The notes beneath the pieces were generated by a model. The model was not told the origin of the DNA, searched no databases, and worked only from the letters and a program-made list of their open reading frames with translations. A program made the position numbers and the translations under genes. This document shows positions 17,268 through 24,861 of a stretch of DNA of 27,211 bases, piece by piece. Each line of letters starts with the position of its first letter. Position 1 is the first letter of the stretch. The stretch covers positions 1 through 27,211 of the forward strand of contig JAFGFO010000185.1 in NCBI GenBank assembly GCA_016931085.1, read 5' to 3'. This DNA is from Thermoflexales bacterium. Lineage in GTDB: Bacteria; Chloroflexota; Anaerolineae; Fen-1058.

Positions 17268-20200
17268 ACCACGTCTTTGCGCTTTTGGAACACGATCACC
17301 AGCAGGAACACCACGGTCATGATAGCTCCCATTGCCAGCCAGCGCGACAGCACGTCACCCTTGAAGGTGCGGCCATAGTTGTCCAGCATGGCCTTGATGG
17401 TATTCTCAGCGGCGCTGATGGCCTTTTCGCGCTCGCGCTGCCAACGTTCGCGCTCGTCGCCGTAGCGCTTCATGGCGCTGGCGTACTCGTCGCCCTGCTC
17501 GACACGTTTCAACTCATAGTCTCGTCCTTGCTCTTCGCGCCGCTTGGCATACTCCTCGGCCTGCTTGTCGCGCTCTTGTTGGTACTTTTCCATCAAGCCA
17601 GGATCCGCCGGGGCTGGAATGGGCGTGGGCGTGGGAAGCGGTGTAGGGGTTGGGTAGGATGTCGGCTTGAGTGGCTCGGTGGGGCGCGGCGCGGCCAGCG
17701 CCGCCCGCGCGTTTGCAGTGTAAAACTCGGGATTGCGGATGCCGGGGAAGTGACATGCTTCAAACATCTCTTGCCCCATGCAGGAACAACTTGAGGCCGT
17801 CTTTTGCTCCTGGCTCAAGTCGCCGGGCTGCTTGCCCTCGCGCTCGACGTATTGCCAGCAGGGGTCGTTGACGACGTCCCGCCCAATGCCGGTGATATTC
17901 ACCATGGCTTCAAATGCCCAGCGCGTGGAAGTGCCCCTGCTGATGATTTCGCCGCCGGAGATCAGGTCCAACGGCAGCAGCGCCCCGGCGAACATGAATT
18001 GCGGCACGAGGATGACGATGACCAACAACAGGGCTACGTTTTGGTTGGGCGCAGCCGCGCTGATGCCCAGGCCCATCAGGTAGCCGCTGAGTGTGCCGAT
18101 GAAGGCCGTGACCAGCAGCAGTCCATACTCCAAGGGGCCGAGCGGGCTAGTGTGCAGCACAAAGAGATACTTGAAAATCAGCAGGACCACGGCCTGGTAT
18201 ATCGACAGAGTGACGCCGACCCATACCTTGGACAGGATGTACGAGCTGAGCTTGAGATTGATGGCCCGCTCGCGCCTGTAAATATCCACTTCCTTGACGA
18301 TCTCGCGCACGCTGGCCATGGCCCCGACCAGGATCGAGATCAAGCCGGCCATGAACAGCATGGTGATGATCCTGGTCGCGTCGCCGGCTTGCAAATCGAA
18401 CAAGTCGGTGCCCCACATAAAGTCCATCATGCCAATGATGGGCGCCAGGGCCAGCATCAAGGCCAGGCCGAATTTGTCCTGTACCATGATCTTGAGATTG
18501 CGTGCCGACAGGATCAAGAACTGCCGGATGATACCTGCCTGGTGGCGTGTGGTGGCGGGCTTGCGGCTAGCGGTTTTGCTTGGGCTGGGAGCCGAGCGAG
18601 ACGGGTCGGCGCTTGGGTGCCCTTCCAGCCGCTCGGTCACATTTTCGTGATACTGGGCGGATTGGCGATAACGTTCGTCCCACTCTTGAGCCGTCCCGCG
18701 CTTTTCGTCGCTCAGGATCCTATAGATATCGTCGAACTCGATGTCTTTTTGCCGCCGTTCCTGCTCGGTGCGAAACTGGTCGAAATACGGCAGTGCTGCC
18801 TCGGGCGGGCCGAAATAGGCCATGTGGCCGCCGCGCGCCAGGAAGATGACTTTGTCGCACATCATCACGTTCTTGGTGGCGTGCGTGATCAGCATGATCG
18901 TCCGGCCCTGATCGGCCAGCCTGCGCAGTAGTTTCATCATCTCGAATTCGGTGCCGGGATCGAGACCCGAAGTCGGCTCGTCCAGGAAGAACAAGCGCGG
19001 CTTGGTTAGCAGCTCCACGCCGATGCTCACGCGCTTGAGCTGGCCGCCCGACAGCTTGTGAATGGGTAAGTCCTTGCGCTCGGCCAGGTCCAGGTCGCCC
19101 ATAACCTCCACGATGCGTTTGTGCCGCTCGCCCGCCGCTGTGTCGGCCGGCATGCGCAACTGGGCCGCGTAATCCAACGCGCTGTAGACTGTCAGTTCCT
19201 GGTGGACGATGTCCTTCTGCGGCACGTAGCCTGTATCGTTGCGGAACAGGTCAAAGTTGCTGTACAAGTCCACCCCGTTCACCGTCACGCGCCCGTGCGA
19301 GGCCGGGCGGAAACCGTTGATGGCGTCCATCAAGGTGGACTTGCCAGAGCCGCTCATCCCCACCAGGGCCACGAACTCCTGCGGGTAGAGGCACAACGAA
19401 ATGTCCTGCAGCAAGTTCTTGTCTTTGGCCACCCACTTGTTCAAGCGCAGCACGTCCAGGCGCAGGCCTTCGTCGGTGAATTGCTGGATGCCATCTTCGC
19501 GCAGGATCAGCTTGACGCTGCCGATGCGGATCTCGTCTCCCTCGTTCAACCAGGCTTCTTTTTCGATGCGCTTGCCATTGACGAACACGCCGTTACTGCT
19601 TTTCAGATCTCTGAGGCGGTAGCGAGCGCCGCGGCGTTCGAGTAGGGCGTGGTGGCGCGAGACCTGGGGATGGTCGAGCACGATCTGGTTATCGCCAGCG
19701 CGCCCGATGCTGATGGTGTCACGGCCTTTCAGGTTCACCGCCAATGGTTTGGACGCGGGCGCTTTACCAGCCACGCTCACAAAACCCAGGCTGTCGCGAA
19801 ATTGCAGGCTCACCTCCCGCCCGCCGATGGTGACCATGTCCCCGTCGGCCAGGACGTGGCGAAGGATGCGTGCCCCGCCGACCGTCAGGCCGTTGCGGCC
19901 CCCGCTGTCTAGGATGACGTACTGCTCGCCTTGCCGTTCGATCCGGGCGTGCTGGCGTGACACGTAGCTGGAGGGGATTACTAGGTCATTTTCGGGCGCG
20001 CGCCCGAGCGACAGAGTCGCTTGATAAAGCGGCGCTTTGTCAAAGGGGAACTTGAGAAGCTTGCCTTCGACATAGGCGACCAAGCCAGGGATGGGCGTCG
20101 AGCTGATCTTGACGTGGCTGCTGACCGGCGGTAGCGCGCCGGGCTCGGACGGGCGCAGCCGGAAGGTGAACTCGTCGATCTGGAACGCGTCGCCCGGGTT

Positions 20201-20449
20201 TAGCTCTACCGACGTGCGCGGCGGGATACGCTGGCCGTTGACAGAGATGCCATTGAGGCTGCCCAGGTCCATCAGCGTGACCGTGCTGCCTGTGAGGTTG
20301 AGCCGGGCGTGATGGCCCGAGACCTGCGGATCGTCCAGGATCACGTCGTTGTCGGGCGCGCGCCCCAGATTGATCTCGGCGCGCGCCAGCGGGTGCTCGT
20401 CCGTCCCTCCGCGTGCCAGTTGGACTTGTAAGATCGCTGCGATTGTCAT
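17264..20449 (-). CDS. ABCG-like ABC transporter with three N-terminal FHA domains
   Basis: A 1061-residue fusion. FHA1: LGR 28-30, SGHHA 44-48, SLNG 64-67. FHA2: LGR 148-150, SRQHA 164-168, GRNG 184-187. FHA3: IGR 248-250, SRHHA 264-268, SSNGVFVN 284-291. The ATPase domain has Walker A GMSGSGKST (364-372), signature LSGGQ (466-470), Walker B FFLDEP (487-492) and His523. An ABC2-type membrane domain follows (helices between about 660 and 830, with the ABCG-like RWAFEAMV near 843-850). It ends with a large external loop (about 855-1030; four Cys, Pro/Thr stretch, charged coiled coil 953-1015) and a last helix (1034-1054). Organisation resembles the mycobacterial Rv1747 exporter, but with three FHA domains and a much larger last loop. 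Export substrate unknown; regulation by kinase phosphorylation is inferred. GAGG lies eight bases before the ATG. Confidence 0.95.
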   Translation of the reverse strand: MTIAAILQVQLARGGTDEHPLARAEINLGRAPDNDVILDDPQVSGHHARLNLTGSTVTLMDLGSLNGISVNGQRIPPRTSVELNPGDAFQIDEFTFRLRPSEPGALPPVSSHVKISSTPIPGLVAYVEGKLLKFPFDKAPLYQATLSLGRAPENDLVIPSSYVSRQHARIERQGEQYVILDSGGRNGLTVGGARILRHVLADGDMVTIGGREVSLQFRDSLGFVSVAGKAPASKPLAVNLKGRDTISIGRAGDNQIVLDHPQVSRHHALLERRGARYRLRDLKSSNGVFVNGKRIEKEAWLNEGDEIRIGSVKLILREDGIQQFTDEGLRLDVLRLNKWVAKDKNLLQDISLCLYPQEFVALVGMSGSGKSTLMDAINGFRPASHGRVTVNGVDLYSNFDLFRNDTGYVPQKDIVHQELTVYSALDYAAQLRMPADTAAGERHKRIVEVMGDLDLAERKDLPIHKLSGGQLKRVSIGVELLTKPRLFFLDEPTSGLDPGTEFEMMKLLRRLADQGRTIMLITHATKNVMMCDKVIFLARGGHMAYFGPPEAALPYFDQFRTEQERRQKDIEFDDIYRILSDEKRGTAQEWDERYRQSAQYHENVTERLEGHPSADPSRSAPSPSKTASRKPATTRHQAGIIRQFLILSARNLKIMVQDKFGLALMLALAPIIGMMDFMWGTDLFDLQAGDATRIITMLFMAGLISILVGAMASVREIVKEVDIYRRERAINLKLSSYILSKVWVGVTLSIYQAVVLLIFKYLFVLHTSPLGPLEYGLLLVTAFIGTLSGYLMGLGISAAAPNQNVALLLVIVILVPQFMFAGALLPLDLISGGEIISRGTSTRWAFEAMVNITGIGRDVVNDPCWQYVEREGKQPGDLSQEQKTASSCSCMGQEMFEACHFPGIRNPEFYTANARAALAAPRPTEPLKPTSYPTPTPLPTPTPIPAPADPGLMEKYQQERDKQAEEYAKRREEQGRDYELKRVEQGDEYASAMKRYGDERERWQREREKAISAAENTIKAMLDNYGRTFKGDVLSRWLAMGAIMTVVFLLVIVFQKRKDVV

Positions 20450-20469
20450 GTCGTGTGCCTCAGTGCTCT

Positions 20470-20609
20470 AGAAACCTAGGAGCTTGTCGGAGAGAGCATT
20501 TTGTAGGGCGGCTTTCCACGCCGAAGGCGTCCTGTGGATAGCCGCCGCACCTGTGGCAGGTATGGAAACCTGCCCTACGGGTGTCTCTCCGACAGCCTGC
20601 TAGGTTTCT
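20470..20609. repeat. Palindromic MITE/REP-like repeat, copy 2 (complete)
   Basis: A 140-bp element with perfect outer arms AGAAACCTAG/CTAGGTTTCT, inner arms TGTCGGAGAGA/TCTCTCCGACA, and a core that folds into two hairpins (GGCGGCT...AGCCGCC containing ACGCC-GAA-GGCGT, and GGCAGGT...ACCTGCC) closed by GTAGGGC/GCCCTAC. This makes a three-way junction. It fills most of the 164-bp gap between the vWA-FHA gene and the tri-FHA transporter. No open reading frame of interest. Copy 1 lies at the left end of the window in the same orientation. Confidence 0.85.
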
Positions 20610-20613
20610 TTTT

Positions 20614-22380
20614 TCATTCCAACGACACGCGCTTGAAGGTGAATTCCTGTTCCCCGAAGCGCACGATCGCGCCGTCCTCGAGCGTGAGCGGTTCGCGCAC
20701 GCGCTTATCGTCGACAAAAGTCCCGTTCGCGCTGCCCAGGTCGTGCAGCCGAAACTCGTCTTTTTCCAGCTTGATGGTGGCGTGCTGGCGTGAGACCGTG
20801 GCGTGATCCAGCACGATCGTGTTGCCTGGCGCACGCCCCACCGTCACCGTTGGTTTGTCTACGTCGTAGCGTCTCGATGACTGCTTGCGATCCACCAGGA
20901 TCCCCATGACCTTGATTTTAGGCCCGCGTTGAATGAGCATCGTCCCGCCCGCCCCAGTCGGCGTGGCTTCGGGAGCCGCTTGCTTGGGCGGCGGCGGTGG
21001 TGGTGCAAAGGGCCCAGGGACAGCCGGCACAATAGGGGGGGCTACCTGGGTGCCAGGTGTTGTCGGCGGCGCGGCTGGGCTGACCGTTGGCACAGCGCTG
21101 GTGGGGATGGCGCTATAGTCCACGCCATCGCTTTTGTGCGGATAGTCCATGGGGCTGGCTGGCCACTCGGCTTGAGCCGCCTCCCACGCGCCTCGTTCAT
21201 CTGTCGATCGCCGGCGCATTAGCAGGACGACAAAGGCGATTAACATGATCAGCAGCAACAGCGCGGCGGCAAGGATGCCACCGGCCAACAAGGTGTTTTG
21301 GCGAACCCAGTTGATGATCTCGTCAAGCTGCACTATTTTCGTCTCGGTGGGAGCGGGTGTCGCAAGCGGCAGAGGAGCTACACTTGTCTCACCTGGCTTG
21401 GGAGTGGCGGCTGGCGCTGGCGTGAGCTGCCCGAATTGAAACTTGATTTCGTCAAAGCTCTGACCACGAGCGGTATTCACGCGCAGCAACAGGCTGTGGT
21501 ATTGGCCGTCCGCCTCCGGCAAGCGCGATTGGTAGGTCAGCACATATTGGACTTTGAGCTGGTTCAACACATCTACAAATTTTTGTTCCAGCTCGTCCGG
21601 TGTAGGCGCTTCCTGGAATTGGCCTCCGGTCAGCTCGGCCAGGCGTGCCAGATAGACCTTGTCCAGGCGGCTGTTGCTCAAGCCGATGGGGAAGATAGGG
21701 ATATGCTGCCGGCGTGCCTCGTTGATTGGGTCGTCTTGCTTGAGTGTGCTGCTCACATCACTGCCGTCTGTCATCACGATGATGGCGCGCCGCCCGGATT
21801 GCTGGGCGGTGATTTTAACGGCGCGATAGATAGCATCGTAAAGCGGCGTGCCGGCGTTGCGATCGACCTCGACAAAGTTGACGACGTTGAGCAGACGTCC
21901 CCGGTCGTTGGTGAAAGGCACCTCGCGCGTATCGTCAAAGTCCGTTTGCTTGATATCTACGCTTCGCCCGAAACCGACAAAGGCGGCTTGGTCTGGGTCG
22001 TTCCCCTCATTGAGCAATTTTTCCAGGAAATTGGCTGTGGCGGCCTTGGCGGACTCGAGTGGCTTACCTCTCATTGTCTCGCTGAGGTCGATCAGGACCA
22101 GTACCGACATGGCTGCCTTATCATTCGTGATCGTTTGCGCCGCCTGAGGCGGAAACGACGCCTGCCCGTCTTCGACCAGCTCGAATCGATCGGCCGTCAG
22201 CTCGGTGATGGGCAGGCCATTCTCGTCGATGACGGTGGCATAGGCAGTGAGTTGGGGGAAGCGGCTCATGTCCACGCTGTCCAATTTCACCGTCACTGTA
22301 CCCTGAGCTGCGGCTGTTTGCCCAAGCAGCAGAGCCACAACCAGGCTGACCATTCCTATGTATTTGATGTGATGTTTCAC
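20614..22380 (-). CDS. Secreted-side vWA domain protein with TM helix and cytoplasmic FHA domain
   Basis: A 588-residue protein if started at the GTG at 22380, which has GGAGGG six bases upstream and gives a clean signal peptide (MKHHIKYIG... to TAAAQ, residue 26). An ATG at 22425, overlapping the previous stop as ATGA, would add 15 residues. The vWA domain (about 90-280) has a MIDAS motif D98-L-S100-E-T102, Thr178 and Asp205 (TDGSD), so it should bind a metal. A Pro-rich linker and a membrane helix (363-389) lead to a Pro-rich cytoplasmic stretch and an FHA domain (VGRA 514-517, SRQHA 530-534, SANGTFVD 550-557). The surface vWA may bind a ligand or partner while the FHA docks on phosphorylated proteins inside (inference). 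Confidence 0.92.
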   Translation of the reverse strand: MKHHIKYIGMVSLVVALLLGQTAAAQGTVTVKLDSVDMSRFPQLTAYATVIDENGLPITELTADRFELVEDGQASFPPQAAQTITNDKAAMSVLVLIDLSETMRGKPLESAKAATANFLEKLLNEGNDPDQAAFVGFGRSVDIKQTDFDDTREVPFTNDRGRLLNVVNFVEVDRNAGTPLYDAIYRAVKITAQQSGRRAIIVMTDGSDVSSTLKQDDPINEARRQHIPIFPIGLSNSRLDKVYLARLAELTGGQFQEAPTPDELEQKFVDVLNQLKVQYVLTYQSRLPEADGQYHSLLLRVNTARGQSFDEIKFQFGQLTPAPAATPKPGETSVAPLPLATPAPTETKIVQLDEIINWVRQNTLLAGGILAAALLLLIMLIAFVVLLMRRRSTDERGAWEAAQAEWPASPMDYPHKSDGVDYSAIPTSAVPTVSPAAPPTTPGTQVAPPIVPAVPGPFAPPPPPPKQAAPEATPTGAGGTMLIQRGPKIKVMGILVDRKQSSRRYDVDKPTVTVGRAPGNTIVLDHATVSRQHATIKLEKDEFRLHDLGSANGTFVDDKRVREPLTLEDGAIVRFGEQEFTFKRVSLE

Positions 22381-22421
22381 TCTACCCTCCAACCTTAAAC
22401 CTGAAAGACCTGAAACTTTCT

Positions 22422-23024
22422 TCATGCGACTTGCTTGAACACCAGCGTCGTGTTGCCCACCAGCACATAGTCGCCGTCTTGGAGCTCGCGCCGGTACACT
22501 CGGCTTTCGTCGTCACGGTAGTTTTGCTTGTTTCCAACAAAAGTGCCGTTCGAGCTGGCCTGGTCGTACAAGACAAAGGTTGTTTCTGCGGCATCATCCG
22601 CCGATGCAGCCTCTGGCGCTTCGAGCCTGATTCGGATGTGTTGCGATGATATGGTAGAATCGCCGCTCAATAGATAATCGCCGGACGTGCGGCCTACGAT
22701 AGTTTCCGTCTTGAGCGCCAAGACCGTGCCGCGCTTGCCGCCCGGCCCCTCGACGATGGCCAGCCAGGCCAGGGGGATCTGCGGCTCAGGCTCGGCCCGC
22801 ATGAGCACGGTTTTGTCACTACCAGCCTGAGATGACGGCCCTGAGCTTGGACGAAAGGGAGGTGCGGCTGGCGGTGGAGGGGGTGATGCCCGTATATCCT
22901 GGAGCGATGGTGGGGTCGGGTGGTCGTCTGCGCTCTTTTGTCCCGGCAGTTGTGTTGGCGCGTATTCTGAATCATCGTGTGGCCAACTGCTAGAGCCTGG
23001 TACTGTGGGTTGATCATCAGTCAT
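22422..23024 (-). CDS. Stand-alone FHA domain adaptor protein
   Basis: A 200-residue cytoplasmic protein. An acidic, Pro-rich, probably disordered N-terminus (1-80) contains the threonine motif DKTVLMR (70-76). The FHA domain (about 85-198) has IVGR (109-112), SSQHI (126-130) and SSNGTFVGN (157-165). The layout, a disordered Thr-bearing tail plus FHA, resembles GarA/FhaA-type adaptors, in which the tail threonine is phosphorylated and read by an FHA domain. That Thr72 plays this part is inference. The ATG at 23024 (GAGGAG upstream) is preferred to a GTG nine bases earlier. It follows the FHA-kinase gene by 12 bp. Confidence 0.9.
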   Translation of the reverse strand: MTDDQPTVPGSSSWPHDDSEYAPTQLPGQKSADDHPTPPSLQDIRASPPPPPAAPPFRPSSGPSSQAGSDKTVLMRAEPEPQIPLAWLAIVEGPGGKRGTVLALKTETIVGRTSGDYLLSGDSTISSQHIRIRLEAPEAASADDAAETTFVLYDQASSNGTFVGNKQNYRDDESRVYRRELQDGDYVLVGNTTLVFKQVA

Positions 23025-23036
23025 CGTTTTCACTCC

Positions 23037-24725
23037 TCATACTTGTACTCGCATCTTGTGCCCGGCGATTTCGATAATCGCTTCGCCGGCGAGCGGAATT
23101 TCGCCGTATACGCGCTGGCCATTGACCCACGTGCCATGCTTAGACACGTCTTGCAGCCACCATTCGTGGCCTTTTTGGATCAAAACGGCGTGCTGGCGCG
23201 AGATCTGGGTATTGCTGGGATCCACCATCATCCGGCCTATGACCAGGGAGCTTTCCACCGGCACGGATTGCCCTTCCTGGGGGCCATCCAACAGGGTGAG
23301 TTGTGCCTTGATGGCCGCCAGTGGCGTCAGGCTTGTTTTGCCCGGGGTGTATCCCAATGACTTGGCAAACTCGATGGCTCGCTTGTAACGCTTGTTAGGG
23401 TCTTTTTCAAGTGCCCGGATGGTCGCTTTTTCCAGCGGCGTGGCCATCACGTCGGGGTTCAGTTGGCCAGGTGGCGTCGGCTTGTCGTAAATGTGTTGGC
23501 GGATAACGGTGTAGGCGGCGCTGCGTGGGTCCTGGCTGCTGCCGGTCGCTGGCAGGGGGAATGGCACCTGCCCGGTCAACAACTCGTACACGACGACGCC
23601 GAGGGAATAGATATCGCTGGGTGGGCCTACGGTCTCGCCTTTGGCCTGTTCCGGCGAGATGTATTCCGGAGTGCCTACGATCCTGTCACTGGTGACCGTG
23701 ACGGCCGAGGTGAGCTTGGCAATGCCAAAATCGGTCACTTTGACCGTGCCATCGTGTGCAATCAGGATGTTTTCTGGCTTGATGTCACGATGTACGATGT
23801 GGTGTTGGTGAGCAAAGTCTAGCGCATCGCATACCTGGCCGATCACCTTGACAATCTGCGCTGCCGGCATGCACATCCCGGCCAACTTGCGCAGGGAACT
23901 CCCGTCCACGTATTCCATGACCAGGTAGGGGCGACCATCTTGGCTGTAGCACAAATCGTGCACGATCCGGACGGAAGGATGTTCGCGCAAGGCCGTGCCG
24001 ATGTTGCCCTCCTGGATGAATTTGCGTGCGACCCATTCGTCGGTAATGTCCAGTATCTTGATGGCCACGCAGTTGCCGCCAGGTGCCTGGGCGCGATAGA
24101 CGACTGACATGCCGCCGCGCCCCAGCATGTCCAGCAGCAAATAACCTTCAAAGTAACTGTGTGCTTGCAAGTCTGTGATAGGCTTTAACACAGGCGGAGG
24201 CGGTGGTGGGGGCAGGGGCTGGCCTGGCAAGGCGTATACAAATACGGCGTCGCCGATTTGAAAGCGGTCGCCTATCGATAACACGTGCCGGGATACGCGC
24301 CGCCCATCGGCCAGCCAGGTGCCATTTGTGCTGTCGCGATCGTACAGCACAAGCTGCGAGCCTTCGATCATGACTTGGGCGTGATGGCGGGACACAGTAG
24401 CCGCCCTCACAAGCACGTCGCAGTCGCTTTCGCGGCCGATGATCAGGCCACAAGGCGGTGCTTGGAGCGCAAAGGACTGGCCGGCCAGCGTTCCAGAAAT
24501 GGCCCGCAAACAGCCGGCCGGCGCGGCACAGTGCGGACAAACGTCGCCGGTTGACGGTTGGGCTTGCCCACATACCGGGCAGGCTGAGCTGCCAGCGTGG
24601 GCCGTCTCAGGCAGACGGGTAGGGGGCGTCTCCTGACGGGGCCGGGCAAGCAACAGGATAACTATTCCCACGCCCAATACGAAGACGATCCCAATGAGAA
24701 TGATCAGCGCAGCGTAGAGAATCAA
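23037..24725 (-). CDS. Membrane-anchored FHA-kinase-FHA protein with zinc-ribbon-like motif
   Basis: A 562-residue protein. N-terminal membrane helix (4-26), then CPVC (49-52) and CPHC (63-66), a zinc-ribbon-like pair. FHA1: IGR 96-98, SRHHA 112-116, STNGTW 132-137. A Pro-run linker precedes a complete Hanks kinase: GRGGMSVVY (202-210), Lys223, HRDIKPEN (312-319), DFG (332-334), ISPE (356-359). FHA2 at the C-terminus: IGR 496-498, SRQHA 509-513, KHGTWVN 529-535, where His replaces the usual Asn of the SNGT motif. All domains after the helix should be cytoplasmic. The start is a TTG at 24725, seven bases after a micro-ORF stop; no ATG lies before the membrane helix. It heads the island and is followed by the FHA adaptor. 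Confidence 0.93.
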   Translation of the reverse strand: MILYAALIILIGIVFVLGVGIVILLLARPRQETPPTRLPETAHAGSSACPVCGQAQPSTGDVCPHCAAPAGCLRAISGTLAGQSFALQAPPCGLIIGRESDCDVLVRAATVSRHHAQVMIEGSQLVLYDRDSTNGTWLADGRRVSRHVLSIGDRFQIGDAVFVYALPGQPLPPPPPPPVLKPITDLQAHSYFEGYLLLDMLGRGGMSVVYRAQAPGGNCVAIKILDITDEWVARKFIQEGNIGTALREHPSVRIVHDLCYSQDGRPYLVMEYVDGSSLRKLAGMCMPAAQIVKVIGQVCDALDFAHQHHIVHRDIKPENILIAHDGTVKVTDFGIAKLTSAVTVTSDRIVGTPEYISPEQAKGETVGPPSDIYSLGVVVYELLTGQVPFPLPATGSSQDPRSAAYTVIRQHIYDKPTPPGQLNPDVMATPLEKATIRALEKDPNKRYKRAIEFAKSLGYTPGKTSLTPLAAIKAQLTLLDGPQEGQSVPVESSLVIGRMMVDPSNTQISRQHAVLIQKGHEWWLQDVSKHGTWVNGQRVYGEIPLAGEAIIEIAGHKMRVQV

Positions 24726-24732
24726 GGTCCGT

Positions 24733-24828
24733 TTACGCCTCTTGTTGAGTGCGAAACCACGCCAGCAGCGCGGCGGCGTGCTCCGCGTCGTGTTCGCAGG
24801 GAATACACAGCCATTGGTAAAACGTCAT
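24733..24828 (-). CDS. Putative 31-residue micro-protein upstream of the FHA-kinase
   Basis: An ATG preceded by GGGGTGAG opens a 31-codon frame ending in TAA, seven bases before the TTG of the FHA-kinase. The peptide begins MTFYQWLCIPCEHDAEHAAA and has a CxxC pair, two His and a helical Ala-rich half. It fills the gap between the amino-acid transporter ATPase and the kinase. It could be a small metal-binding protein or a leader peptide that couples translation to the weak TTG start. I recognise no family, and a chance frame is possible. Confidence 0.45.
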   Translation of the reverse strand: MTFYQWLCIPCEHDAEHAAALLAWFRTQQEA

Positions 24829-24861
24829 CTCACCCCACGGTTAGGTCTCGCGTTTGATATC

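Noticed and set aside
17804..18931. Long plus-strand open frame (375 residues), and others at 4687-5550, 13778-14758 and 21298-22398
   Set aside because: They lie antisense to well-supported genes, lack recognisable domains and have compositions expected from reverse reading of GC-rich codons.
1..20609. CRISPR array or insertion sequence suggested by the repeats
   Set aside because: There are only two widely spaced palindromic copies, no regular spacers and no transposase or Cas gene.
2210..24725. Type VI or type VII secretion locus
   Set aside because: Kinase, PP2C, FHA and a mycosin-like protease occur in such loci, but no sheath, ClpV, VgrG, EccC-like ATPase or WXG100 gene is present in the window.
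2210..24725. Known anti-phage defence system (Stk2, BREX/Pgl, TerY-P with effectors)
   Set aside because: No nuclease, methylase, Pgl gene or toxic effector is seen; the many external domains point to envelope sensing. Defence cannot be fully excluded.
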